64,000 bases of DNA from Carettochelys insculpta (taxonomy: Eukaryota; Chordata; Testudines; Carettochelyidae). The stretch covers positions 14,681,001-14,745,000 of the forward strand of contig NC_134160.1 in assembly GCF_033958435.1 (NCBI RefSeq), read 5' to 3'. This document shows positions 32,961-43,761 of this stretch, piece by piece; position 1 is the stretch's first letter, and the number at the start of each line of letters is the position of its first letter. A program made the translations under genes and the position numbers. The notes beneath the pieces were generated by a model that was not told the origin of the DNA, did no database searches, and saw only the letters and a list, made by a program, of their open reading frames with translations.

Positions 32961-35640
32961 TGACTTTGCCTTTAGTGAGTTCCTAGCATTTACGAAGATT
33001 CAGAAGCATGTAACAATGGGGGAACCAGAACTGCGTTGTCTAACTTTGGTGAGAATGTCCTACTATTTCAAATATTGCCGGTCTCAGGAAGGTTCAACTT
33101 GCCTCCAAATTCTTGCTGCCACCTTCTTTTTGAGTTGGTCATTGGAACTGATCATACTTCCATAATATGCACACTCTTTAGTCAGGCCTTTTTCTTCTCT
33201 GACAATCACATATGCATGTTCGTTGCTGACTTCTCTTTCAACACTTGTAACTTTAATTTGCTGTTCACTGTTTCTCAGCTCCAGTTTTGCAGCCTCATGT
33301 TTGATCTGGGTAATGGCTTTTGTCATAGCTGATCATATGTATCCAACAGAACTATATCACTTGCACAGCTAACAACTTGATGTTTTGCTTTCTTGCATAT
33401 AATTCCTGCATCTCACTTTGGTGTTGCTTTTTGCATCACAAAAAAAAAAAAATCACAATTCAGAAACGAAGAGGTGATAAAATACATCCCTGTCGCGCTC
33501 CAGGGACTATCACATCTATGATCGTCTCCACTTTCTGCAATTACACAGAATTTTGAACCTTCCTACAGCATCTTGGCTAGTGGCAGTCTTTTATTGAAGC
33601 CCCTGTCATGGCAAGATCTTACATAAAGCCTCTCTGTGAATGTAGTTGAAAGCTTTTGTAAAAATTATAAAGTTCAGGTCTCTGGTTAGTAAGCCCTTTT
33701 TCCATCATTCATGCCAGGAAGAAGCAGTGGTCTATACTCAGTCTTTTCAGACTACAGCCTGTTTGCTCAGTGTGTTGTTTTTCACTTATAGCCACTTTGA
33801 TTCTCTTCAGTAGTACACCGTAAGACATGCTTCCGAATATGGAAAAGTGAGGTTATGCCTTGACATTGTCACACACTAGCTGATTTTCTGCCTTTGGTGA
33901 TTTACTGATCACTGCTTTCTTCTACTCCTCTGGACAGAATTCTTTCTCACAAACTATATTACAAAGTTTACGTATGTCATGTTCTACCGCTTCTTCTGTG
34001 GAATTAAGCATTTCAGTAGTTATCTTGACTGGATACTTTGCCATTTTTAGCTGCACAATGGTTTCCTCTACTTCTGCTTCTGAAATTTTGAGCAATAACA
34101 TAATGTAAGTCTCCTTCTTCTTCACATTCAGCAACTGGAACTGTTGGCTCAGGGTGGATGAGTAATTTATTAAAACGTTCTCTCATTGTTCCTTTTGTTC
34201 TGCTTCCTTTGTTTAAAGTCTTCTACCATTTGCTTTTATGACACCTCTGTGACTCTGGAATTGCTTACATCCCTGGGACAGCTTCTTAAAGTCACCACTC
34301 ATTGATGCTTCTTTGGCTTCTCTCACATTTTCTGTCATGCTGTGTGGTATTATCTTTCCAACCCAGCTTCTTTACTTTCTCACCTTCCTCTGCCTACTCC
34401 TGTAGCAGACTGAATTTCTTATCTTGTGTCACCTGTGCTCACCCCATTTCTTCAATCAATTTTGTGTGCAGCTACACCCACTTTTCTTTCCTTGATGCTC
34501 TTGGTCCTGGTGAAGTTGTGGCAACTTCTCAGCAGATATCTCTAAAGCAATCCCATTGTTCCTCATACCATCTTTAACCACTCACTGCTTTTGGAATCTA
34601 TTTGAGAGCTGGATTTTAAAGTCCCTCCTGTTTCCTGGACTAGACCACTTCTTGCTATTAAATTCCATCTCTCTTTTCATATTAAGTTGTCTTTTTAGCT
34701 TCATTCTAACTATTCCAACGATCACGGTTGCTTTGTATATCAGGACGTGTAAGCAATCATCTATCTAACCATTATCTTCTGATGGCTATGTGATCCTGTT
34801 GTTTCTCAGTAATTTTATCATGTGATCTCCACATCAGTTTGTGTTTCCTGTGATATGGGAATAGTATCTCCTCCCATGCCCAGGTAATAGGTACTGCACC
34901 TCTTAATAAATCTTTCACTGTGGTCTGTCTATTCCTCAGTTCAACCCACCTGACAATTCATATCACCTATAGCCAGAATGATATGATACGTGTAGACCTG
35001 GTTTAATACACTTTGCAAATTGCTGTGGAATGCTTCCTCTATTTGTTCAGCATGTGGATAGGTGTGAATGGGGATGATCACTAACCTGCCTGGAACCAGT
35101 GGGTATGTTCTCAGTTACCTGTGCTACTTACAGCTTCCCATTCTTGTAACACTTGTGTTATATTTTTGTTGAGGAGTACTTCAATTCCCTCTGTGAGACC
35201 AGCTCGCCTTCCTGAGCAGCAGGCCACTGTGATACCATCTGAAAGGAGTCCACATCCCGTCCAGCTTATTTTACACATCTGAGACTATTGATACTGAACC
35301 GCGTAATTTCTCTGTCTCACTCTGTGCCTATCTGTCGCACATGGCTCTCCCATTCCAGAAGCCAATTTTAGTTTTTGTTTTAGCTGTTAGGCTCTCTTGT
35401 TTCTGGCGATGAACTCCCATGTGGGTTTGGTGCACCCTTTTTTACCTGTGTGCAAACTCATTTGTTGGTAGTGATTCTGTGAGGCTGGTTAACTGAGACA
35501 AAACACTTTTATCAGGTTTTCCCTCATAACTGTGAATTTCTAACATGGGTAGATATTTCACCTGACTCACAACCATAAGTTCATGCCATGGGTCCTTGTT
35601 CAGTACACTCAGAACAGTCCATGTTATGCATGGGATTCTC
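32961..35640 (-). mobile_element. RTE-like LINE, endonuclease and RT, decayed
   Basis: The minus strand runs in order. The endonuclease part (about 34975-35060) shows IPIHTYPHAEQIEEAFHSNL and IILAIGDMN. Then the RT entry shows EVEETIVQLKMAK and EEAVEHDIRKLCNIVCEKEF (33922-34134). A corrupted active-site neighbourhood, SDIVLLDTYDQL, lies near 33325-33360. Last is CAYYGSMISSNDQLKKKVAA (33084-33326). Frames are broken many times. It differs in sequence from the remnant at 30540-31458, so these are two lineages or two separate insertions. Confidence 0.7.
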
Positions 35641-36226
35641 TAATGCACCACCCGCAGGATGACCCCCATCTGATCAGTGGGGCTGAAGGACAAGTCTGAG
35701 CAAAATAAGATCAAAACAGATCCAGAAGTATTTACACATACTCATGGAACAGAAACCACCAAGCTCTTAGTAAACTCCTCTTCCAGTGACAGATCCAGCA
35801 TGTGATGTGGTGCTTAAAATAAACCTACTCCACTTAATCATGTTTCTTCTTTCAAATACATTATTTTACAGGGGAGTTAACCTTTTGTGCCTTACAGAGA
35901 CTGGCTGGGTGTACAGCTGGTTAAATTGCTATGTTTTGATATTTCAGGACATTTCAAAAATAGGGTTTCTGTTCCTCCCTGCCCCACGAATGTTAATGTC
36001 CCAGTGAAGACCAGGGCCCTTTGTGGTAGTAAAGTTGTATGCACACCATCTATGTCTGCACTACTAGCTAGATGTGTGAGTCCCCTGCTTGTGAACACAC
36101 ACTCTTGCAAGCATTCATGGATCTAGTGCAAGTATAAATAGCAGCATAGCCACAGGAGCAGCAATGAAGGTACGAGTGAGTGGGGATGATCACTAACCTG
36201 CCTGGAACCAGTGGGTATGTTCTCAG
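35069..36226 (+). repeat. Exact 46-bp direct duplication about 1.1 kb apart
   Basis: The words TGGGGATGATCACTAACCTG through ATGTTCTCAG occur identically at 35069-35114 and 36181-36226. The first lies in the LINE, the second outside its recognisable end. The flanks differ immediately. This looks like templated filler at a repaired break. Confidence 0.85.
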
Positions 36227-36712
36227 CATGACTCAGACATGTATATGCTGTTGCTGCATGTGTTACCACTGTTCTGCTAGTGTCATGACAGCTAACTTGA
36301 GCATGTAGTTTCTTGCCCCTACCTTGTGCCGCTCAGGTAGCCACAGAGACAGACCATCTCTGTCACTAAGGATTTACAATTAAAATGCAAAGGGTTTAAA
36401 GACAAAGGGCAGGAGGGAGGGTTTTTTGTCACTTCATAAATGGGGAATTGAGCCAGAGGGATGATGTGAATTGAAAAAAAAATCCTACTATCTGCTTCAG
36501 GAAATTGATATTTTTAAGAGACGGCAGATGGCCCTAACAGGCTTGTCTTGATTTTTTTCCCCATAAAATAACAATGATGAAAGAACCCTCTTTCTAAAGT
36601 TGACACTTCCTATTCCAGCAAGCCTTCTACTTCACCAAGGTGCATGGGAGCCTGGACCAGCTAAATCGAGGAAAGTGGGAAGAAAGATGATGAGCAGAAC
36701 AATGATCTAGCT

Positions 36713-37036
36713 CAGGGGTCAGCAACCCCTGGCACAGGTGCCAAGAGTGGCCTGTGAGCCGATTTTCTTTGGCACACGAGGCAGGAGCTCAGCCCTGCCC
36801 CTCCTCCCCAATGCAGCCAGGAGCTTGCCAGGCTGCCAGTGGATTAACAAAATAAAACAGCTAATGATACCAACCACCACCTAAATGGGGCAGCTCTGCA
36901 CCTTCATTTATTTATTAATGAAGCTGTTGTAAGTGGGATATCAGTGACTTTAAAAGTGTCACTGGTACTTGGACTGTACATAGAGATCAAAAGGTCAAAT
37001 TTCAGTTCTCCACCACCAAAAGGTTGCTGACTTCTG
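36713..37036. mobile_element. Non-autonomous hAT MITE
   Basis: The left end CAGGGGTCAGCAACC and right end GGTTGCTGACTTCTG are inverted repeats typical of hAT (Charlie-like) elements. The body of about 320 bases includes GGCACAGGTGCCAAGAGTGG. The 8-bp flanks do not obviously match. The neighbouring 35641-36712 and 37037-37430 stretches are unassigned. Confidence 0.7.
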
Positions 37037-37430
37037 GGTGTAGAAGGAAGATAAAATGCTAAAGGGGTTATGGTCACAAAAAACACAGGGTTGCATGACA
37101 GAACAACTTATGTTGGAAGAAATTGTTGCAGCATTTGTGTCTAGACTGGGAAGTCTGCCCCCCTCAATCCCCCATCACAGCCCAGGAGCCTGTAGCTGCA
37201 AGAGAAGCCGCTGGTGGCCACATGTGGTCATGGTGGCTGCATTTGAGAAATGTCAGTCCAAACACGCTCTGGCAATGGGGACCCCAGAGAGATGCTAATA
37301 AGAAGGGATTGTTTTGTTCAATACTGCAGTTGTCAATTTCTAACAGTAACAGTTATAGTGCTGGTCCTGGCAGTTCTAACTTCATGGATATCTCAGTCAT
37401 GCAGGGAGCCACTGTAACATTGGGTCTGGT

Positions 37431-37515
37431 TGCAGCCAGACTTGGACTCCTTATTTGCTTGAAGCAGGGGGCTGGACTAGATGATGTCCTGATGTCCCTT
37501 CCAGCCCTATGATTC
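37431..37515 (+). mobile_element. CR1 3' tail fragment
   Basis: It contains GGGGCTGGACTAGATGATG and CCAGCCCTATGATTCTTTGA, the CR1 3' end words, in about 85 bases. Confidence 0.6.
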
Positions 37516-37792
37516 TTTGATTTGTACTGATTTAAGTTTAACAAATAATACAGACTGTCAGTACCCTGATACATGATACATTGCACAGTAAAACCTCAGC
37601 AGCATTAACTCATTATATCAACAGGAATCAGAAGCCAAAAATGTCACCCTTTCATTGTCCAGGAAGCCTACCTTCTGTCTTCTTCAAAGCCCGGATGAAC
37701 AGCAGGGTTTCTGACAACTCAGTCCTTATCACTGAGCAGATGTTATTTCTTGGGATCCCTGTTTTTAAATAATGATTGATTTCCTGTGTCAC

Positions 37793-38110
37793 CGAATCAT
37801 AGAATCCTAGGGCTGGAGGGGACCTCAGGAGGTCAGCAAGTACAGCCCCTGTTTCAAGCAGAATCAACACCAACTAAATCATCTCAGCCAGGACTTTGTG
37901 AAGCTGGGACTTAAAAACCTCTAGGGAGGGAGATTCCACCACCTCCCTAGGCAACACATTCCAGTGCTTCACCACCCTCCTGGTGAAGCAGTTTTTCCTG
38001 ATATCCAACATACACCTCTCCTTCTGTAACTTCAGACCATTGCTCCTTGTTCTGCCACCTGCCACCACTGAGAACAGTTTTTTTCCATCCTCTTTAGAGC
38101 TCCCCTGGAG
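37793..38110 (-). mobile_element. CR1 3' end, minus strand
   Basis: It starts at the tail ATCATAGAATCCTAGGGCTG. The minus ORF at 37874-38068 contains [20 protein letters not shown] and VFKSQLHKVLAEMI, the CR1 ORF2 C-terminus. It is strongly truncated. 38111-38705 after it is unassigned. Confidence 0.8.
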
Positions 38111-39091
38111 CTCCTCAGTCTACTGACCACACATCCTCTTCCTCAGAGACTGGCAAGCCAGTGCCCCATGGCATCTAAAAGCCCATGTTTCTCCACTCCT
38201 CCCCATCTCTCAAGGATGAACAACAGCTCTTCCACCACCATCAGAGTCCTTCATGCCTGTAGGTGTCACTTAAGACCAAGAAGATGAAGGTCTAGGATCC
38301 TGGTCCTGTGAGGTGCTGAGCTCCCTGTTGGGAACTGAGGGGGCACAGCACATGACATTGCCAAACTCAGAGCTAAATTCCAAAAGACACAATGATGCCA
38401 TCTTTAGACACCACTGTGATCCCCAAAACTCACTTAGCTGCTGCCGAACCCTGTAGGGTGCCACAACTACTTTGGCATGTTGATTTGTACAGTAAAATTC
38501 CCTATATTTCTGTCCTTGGGCATGATGTGCACTGCTGCCTCTGTCTAGGCACCTGGAGGACGATCTCCCACCCTAGCCCTGGGCTATCCAGCAACCAGGT
38601 GAAGGGCAGAGCAGCCCCTGTCTCATGGTCAGGCCCCCGCTGAAAGATAAGCACAGAGGATGCCTAAATCCACACAGAACTGAGTAGTGGGGGAGGTTGC
38701 AGGAGCTTAAGAACATAAGAACGGCCATACTGGGTCAGACCAAAGGTCCATCGAGCCCAGCATCCCATCTGCCGACGGTGGCCAATGCCAGGTGCCCCAG
38801 AGAAGGAGAACAGAAGACAATGATCAAGTGATTTATCTCCTGCCATCCATCTCCTGCCCTTGTTCTGAAGGCTAGGGCACCATACTTTACCCCTGGCTAA
38901 TAGCCATTATGGACCTAACCTGCAAAAATTTATCAAGCTCTTTTTTAAACCCTAATAGAGTCCTGGCCTTCACAGCCTCCTCGGGCAAGGAGTTCCACAG
39001 GTTGACTGTGAGCTGTGTGAAGAAAAATTTCCTTTTATTAGTTTTGAACCTACTACCCATCAATTTCATTTGGTGTCCCCTAGTTCTTGTA

Positions 39092-41257
39092 TTATGGGAA
39101 AAGGTAAATAATTTTTCTACATTCATTCACTTTCTCCACACCATTCATGATTTTATATACCTCTATCATATCGCCCCTCAATCGCCTCTTTTCCAAACTG
39201 AAAAGTCCCAGTCTCTCTAGCCTCTCCCCATATGGGACCCTTTCCAAGCCCCTAATCATCTTAGTCGCCCTTTTCTGAACCTTTTCTAATGCCAATATAT
39301 CTTTTTTGAGGTGAGGAGACCACATCTGCACGCAGTACTCGAGATGTGGGCGTACCATAGTTTTATATAGGGGAAGTATGATATCTTTTGTCTTATTATC
39401 GATCCCTTTTTTAATAATTCCTAACATCCTATTTGCCTTACTAACTGCCGCTGCACACTGTGTGGATGTCTTCAGAGAACTAACCACTATAACTCCAAGA
39501 TCCCTTTCCTGATCTGTCGTAGCTAAATTTGACCCCATCATGTAGTACGTGTAATTTGGGTTATTTTTTCCAACATGCATTACCTTACACTTACCCACAT
39601 TAAATTTCATTTGCCATTTTGCTGCCCAATCACTCAGTTTGCTGAGATCTTTTTGTAGTTCTTCACAATCCCTTTTGCTTTTGACTGTCCTGAACAACTT
39701 GGTGTCATCTGCAAACTTTGCCACCTCACTGCTTACCTCATTTTCTAGATCATTGATGAACAAGTTGAACAGGATCGGTCCCAGGACTGACCCCTGGGGA
39801 ACACCACTAGTTACCCTCCTCCATTGTGAAAATTTACCATTTATTCCCACCCTTTGTTTTCTGTCTTTTAACCAATTCCCAATCCATGAAAGGACCTTTC
39901 CTCCTATCCCATGACCACCTAATTTACATAAAAGCCTTTGGTGTGGGACCGTGTCAAAGGCTTTCTGGAAATCTAGGTATATTATGTCCACTGGGTGCCC
40001 CTTGTCCGCATGTTTATTAACCCCTTCAAAGAATTCTAATAGATTAGTTAGACACGACTTCCCTCTGCAGAAACCATGCTGACTTTTGCCCAACAATTCG
40101 TGCTCTTCTATGTGCCTTGCAATTTTACTCTTTACTAGTGTTTCTACTAATTTGCCTGGTACTGATGTTAAACTTATCGGTCTATAATTGCCAGGATCTC
40201 CTCTAGAGCCTTTTTTAAATATTGGTGTTATATTGGCCGTCTTCCAGTCATTTGGTACCAAAGTGGATTTAAAGGATAGGTTACAAATCACTGTTAATAA
40301 CTCCGCAATTTCACATTTGAGTTCTTTCAGAACCCTTGGGTGAATGCCGTCTGGTCCTGGAGACTTGTTACTATTCAGCTTATCAATTAATTCCAAAACC
40401 TCCTCTAATGTCACTTCAATCTGAGTGAGTTCCTCAGATTTGTCACCTAAAAAGTCTGGCTCAGATTTAGGAACCTCTGTAACATCTTCAGCCGTGAAGA
40501 CTGAAGCAAAGAAATCATTTAATCGCTCCGCAATGGCACTGTCTTCCTTGATTGCTCCTTTTATATCTTTATCATCCAAGGGCCCCACTGCTTTTTTAGT
40601 AGGCTTCCTGCTTCTAATGTATTTAAAAAACATTTTACTATCGTTTTTTGAATTTTTGGCTAGCTGTTCCTCAAACTCTTTTTTGGCTTTTCTTACTACA
40701 TTACGACACTTAATTTGGGAGTGTTTATGTTCCTTTCTATTTTCCTCACTAGGATTTGACTTCCACTTTTTAAAAGCTGCCCTTTTCTCTCTCACTGCCT
40801 TTTTAACATGGCTGTTTAGCCATGGTGGTTCTTTGTTAGGTCTCTTACTGTGTGTTTTTATTTGGGGTATACATTTAAGTTGGGCCTCTAGTATGGTGTC
40901 TTTAAACAGTTTCCATGCAGCTTCCAGGGATTTTAGTTTAATTACTCTACCTTTTAGTTTCTGTTTAACTAGCTTCCTCATTTTAGTGTAATTCCCCTTT
41001 TTGAAATTAAATGCCAGAGTGTTTGACCGCTGCGGTGTTCTTCCCAATACAGGAATATTAAAAGTTATTATATTGTGGTCACTATTTCCAAGCGGTCCAG
41101 TAACAGTTACCTCTTGGACCAGATCCTGCGTTCCAGTCAAGACTAGATCGAGAATCGACTCTCCCCTTGTGGGTTCCTGTACTAGCTGCTCCAAGAAGCA
41201 GTCATTTAAGGCATCAAGAAATTTAATCTCTGAATCCCGTCCTGAGGTGACATGCAC
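39092..41257 (-). CDS. CR1 ORF2: endonuclease C-terminus and reverse transcriptase
   Basis: A 721-codon frame. It nicks target DNA and copies CR1 RNA onto the nick (known for the family). Residues 1-55 finish the endonuclease ([16 protein letters not shown]). The RT spans roughly residues 260-560: NWYRP-type [45 protein letters not shown] and FADDTKLF. The C-terminal region ends [20 protein letters not shown]. The reading continues upstream in the same frame at 41261-41506 past one TGA, so the natural protein was longer. The C-terminus is displaced by the small frameshift near 39120 to the frame at 38887-39126. Confidence 0.9.
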   Translation of the reverse strand: MHVTSGRDSEIKFLDALNDCFLEQLVQEPTRGESILDLVLTGTQDLVQEVTVTGPLGNSDHNIITFNIPVLGRTPQRSNTLAFNFKKGNYTKMRKLVKQKLKGRVIKLKSLEAAWKLFKDTILEAQLKCIPQIKTHSKRPNKEPPWLNSHVKKAVREKRAAFKKWKSNPSEENRKEHKHSQIKCRNVVRKAKKEFEEQLAKNSKNDSKMFFKYIRSRKPTKKAVGPLDDKDIKGAIKEDSAIAERLNDFFASVFTAEDVTEVPKSEPDFLGDKSEELTQIEVTLEEVLELIDKLNSNKSPGPDGIHPRVLKELKCEIAELLTVICNLSFKSTLVPNDWKTANITPIFKKGSRGDPGNYRPISLTSVPGKLVETLVKSKIARHIEEHELLGKSQHGFCRGKSCLTNLLEFFEGVNKHADKGHPVDIIYLDFQKAFDTVPHQRLLCKLGGHGIGGKVLSWIGNWLKDRKQRVGINGKFSQWRRVTSGVPQGSVLGPILFNLFINDLENEVSSEVAKFADDTKLFRTVKSKRDCEELQKDLSKLSDWAAKWQMKFNVGKCKVMHVGKNNPNYTYYMMGSNLATTDQERDLGVIVVSSLKTSTQCAAAVSKANRMLGIIKKGIDNKTKDIILPLYKTMVRPHLEYCVQMWSPHLKKDILALEKVQKRATKMIRGLERVPYGERLERLGLFSLEKRRLRGDMIEVYKIMNGVEKVNECRKIIYLFP

Positions 41258-41260
41258 TCA

Positions 41261-41550
41261 ATCAATATGGGGATAATTGAAATCTCCTATTATTACTGTG
41301 TTTTTTATTTTGATAGCCTCTCTAATCTCCCTTATCATTTCAGCATCACTATCACTGTCCTGGTTAGGTGGTCGGTAATATATTCCTAATGCCATATTCA
41401 TATTAGAGGAATGAATTGTTATCCATAATGATTCTATGGAACATTTTGATTCCTTTAGGATTTTTACTTCATTTGATTCTATATTATCCTTCACATATAG
41501 TACCACTCCACCACCCGCACGACCTGTTCTGTCTTTCCGATATAATTTAT
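41261..41550 (-). pseudogene. CR1 ORF2 endonuclease segment before an in-frame stop
   Basis: In the same frame as the ORF downstream, it encodes GGVVLYVKDNIES, LWITIHSSNMNMALGIYYRP and GDFNYPHID of an APE-type endonuclease. The TGA at 41258-41260 falls where CR1 relatives usually carry a tryptophan after HID, which is inference from the family. The 5' end is truncated at about 41550, so catalytic residues of the endonuclease N-terminus are missing. Confidence 0.8.
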
Positions 41551-42099
41551 ATGGGCATCAACGTGCCGCACCGCCAGGGGCTTCTGCGGAGCGAAAGCTA
41601 AGAGTTGTTGCCATAAGTCGGCGCCCCAGAGGGGGCAATCCACTATTTTCCACTCCTTGGCTTCCCACGTTGTTACCCAGGTGAGCAGACCCTTGTAGAC
41701 TACCCAGCTGTTAGTATAGATAAAGGTCTCCGCTTGTTCAGTTTTCACTGCCAGTGTCGCTGCCCGCAATTCCGCCCGTTGGCTCAAGTTACCTGTTCCG
41801 CAGGCAAAGGCGATTTTATCCCTGTAGGGGGCGTATGCGACTGCTCGCCACTGTTTCTGTTCTGTTGCGGTGTATGTAGCAGACCCGTTGGTTACCCAGA
41901 TGCTTCCTCTTCTCTCCTCAGACACGGTATCCAACGGAGGTGCCTCCGCTACCGGCGAGGGGGCCACTGGTGAGTCGACGGCGGGTAGCTCATCCGCTAG
42001 CTGGGGATCATGCTGAAAGGTAATGGTTCCCAGCAGCAGGGCATGTGGAACAGTAAGTGTGGGGGCTCCCAAGCACATGCGCTGCTGTAAGTAGTGTTT
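41551..42099 (-). pseudogene. pol: ERV pol: RNase H region, after an in-frame stop
   Basis: It continues the pol frame beyond the TGA at 42100-42102, beginning KHYLQQR. The RNase H order is present: WVTNGSATYTA, AELRAATLAV, FIYTNSWVVYKG and VRHVDAH. At two conserved metal-binding positions (codons 41887-41889 and 41710-41712) the sequence has Asn where the family has Asp. The glutamate of AELRAA is kept. The frame then runs into CR1 sequence at the junction. No integrase follows. Confidence 0.85.
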
Positions 42100-43758
42100 T
42101 CACTTGAAGTGGGTAGCTGCTTGGGCTACGCCCGTATGTGCACGCTCAGAGGTATCCGTGACCCACCCCATTAAGGGGATCGGGGTCTGCACGGTAACAG
42201 GGGCGACGCCCGTGACCCACTCAGTGTTCTGAAAAGCCCACACTGCTGCTAGGATTTGCTTTTCCAGGGGGGCGTACCCACCTTCTGCTCCGCGGAGGGT
42301 TCGTGACCAGAAACCGATAGGTTCTTTTCTCTGGGTTCCTACCTGCTGCCACAGACCCCAGGACTCCACGTCGCCGACGGTTGTTACCTCCAGTTTAAAC
42401 GGTTGGCCCTGCAGCGGTGCGGTGAGGCGGGCGTGTGCTACTAACGCCTCTTTGCAGAGGTCAAAGGCGCATTGGTGCTTCTCTGTCCAGAGCCACTGGG
42501 TGGCTTTGCGCACAAGCTCCTGTAAGGGACGCATAAGAAAAGCAAGGTGCGGAATAAAAGCATGCCAGAAACCGAGAAGGCCCAGAAAGGTTTGCAGCTG
42601 CTGTTTAGACGAGGGTGTGGGGAACGCCTGGATGGTATGCTGCACTTTCGGCAGAATGCATTTGTCTGTACCCATCCACAGCACACCCAAGTAGACCACA
42701 CTGGTGGCTGGACCCTGCACTTTTTTGGGGTTAATAGCCCACCCCCGTTCTTGCAAACCTGTTACAACGGTGTCTAAGGCAGCTTGAACAGTCGGTTCAT
42801 CTGGTCCCGAGATTATAATGTTATCGATGTAGTGATAGTCGGCCGTCTGGTCAGGGAGGTCCAGACGCTCCAGATCGGCCTGCACTAGCTGATGGCAGAT
42901 CGTCGGGGAGCGTTTAAAGCCCTGAGGTAACATGGTAAATGTGTACTGCTTTGTTAGCCACGTGAAGGCAAACTGCTCCTGACTCTCGGGATGAATGTTA
43001 ACAGAGAAAAACACATTAGCCAGGTCTATGACGGCATGCCATGGCAGGGCCGCCACGGTGATGCGCTCCAGAATGGTAACCATGTCCGGAACTACGGCCG
43101 TTAGCTCCGGGGTTAACTTATTGAGTTCTCGATAGTCCACTGTTATGTGCCACGAGCCATCCGGCTTCTTCACTGGCCAGATGGGGCTGTTAAAGGCGCT
43201 CAGGGTAGGGCGAATAATCTTCACCTGTAGCAATGCAGCAATAGTGTCACTGATCTCCTGCTCTCCACCGGGAATGCGGTACTGCTTGACTGGCACCGGG
43301 GTCTGGGGGACCGGCAGGCGTACAGGCTCCCATTTGGGATGTCCCCGAAGTAGGGGCTCCACAGTTTTGATTGCCCGGATGTATTGGGGGTGCCCAAAGG
43401 CAAACAGCCCATACTGTGTGTCCACACACCAACCACGCAAAACATCCATGCCAATGATGTATTCACCTAACGGCGCAGCCAGCACAGTCGCCCGAAAGGG
43501 AGGGGCTTTTCCCAGCGTGAGGGTGACCTCCACCGAATAAGCGGTGGTCTCCGCTCCTCTGAGGCCCTGCACAACCACCACATGGCCCGCAGTCTGGGTA
43601 GAATGCAGAATGGTCACTTCGGCTCCAGTGTTTAACAGAACAAGCACATGCTGCTCCCCTCCCCAGGGCCACTTGATGGTTAACGGGACGAATGGGCGCC
43701 GGTCCCCTGCTACCTGTTGCACAGCCACAGCCCGTACCACAGGGGACCCGCCTCCCCG
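42100..43758 (-). pseudogene. pol: ERV pol: protease and reverse transcriptase
   Basis: Open from directly after the gag stop to the TGA at 42100-42102. The protease region holds LVLLNTGAEVTIL (active-site codon 43630-43632 reads Asn, not Asp) and EYIIGMDVLRGW. The RT has YRELNKLTP, WHAVIDLANVFFSVNIHP, LPQGFKRSPTICHQL and YHYIDNIII. The first catalytic Asp of the RT is kept (AVIDLA). The neighbouring conserved position (43015-43017) and the last residue of the YxDD box (42820-42822) read Asn. So protease and polymerase are expected to be dead. A connection and thumb region follows (VQGPATSVVYLGVLW, LGLLGFWHAFIPHLAF). The stretch before RNase H ends THFK. Confidence 0.88.
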
Positions 43759-43761
43759 TCA
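43756..43761 (-). promoter_or_regulatory. Possible gag-pol readthrough site (UGA CGG)
   Basis: Gag and pol share one frame with a single TGA between them. The next codon is CGG and a G-rich run (GGAGGCGGGTCC) follows. UGA-CGG is a known leaky stop context in several RNA viruses, and in-frame stop readthrough is how gammaretroviruses make Gag-Pol. The use here is inferred. Confidence 0.5.

Larger units (their letters stand above)
38706..41550 (-). mobile_element. Young CR1 LINE, 5'-truncated, ORF2 nearly open
   Basis: A 2.85-kb minus-strand copy. ORF2 reads from the endonuclease (NTVIIGDFNYPHID, ending 41261) through RT to the C-terminus, with only two obvious lesions. One is an in-frame TGA at 41258-41260. 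The other is a doubled GAAT near 39120, which shifts the frame into the segment encoding [19 protein letters not shown] motifs include [57 protein letters not shown] and [10 protein letters not shown] (active-site FADD). The 3' end is near GTTCTTATGTTCTTAAG at 38706. The 5' side meets retroviral pol at about 41550. Confidence 0.92.
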
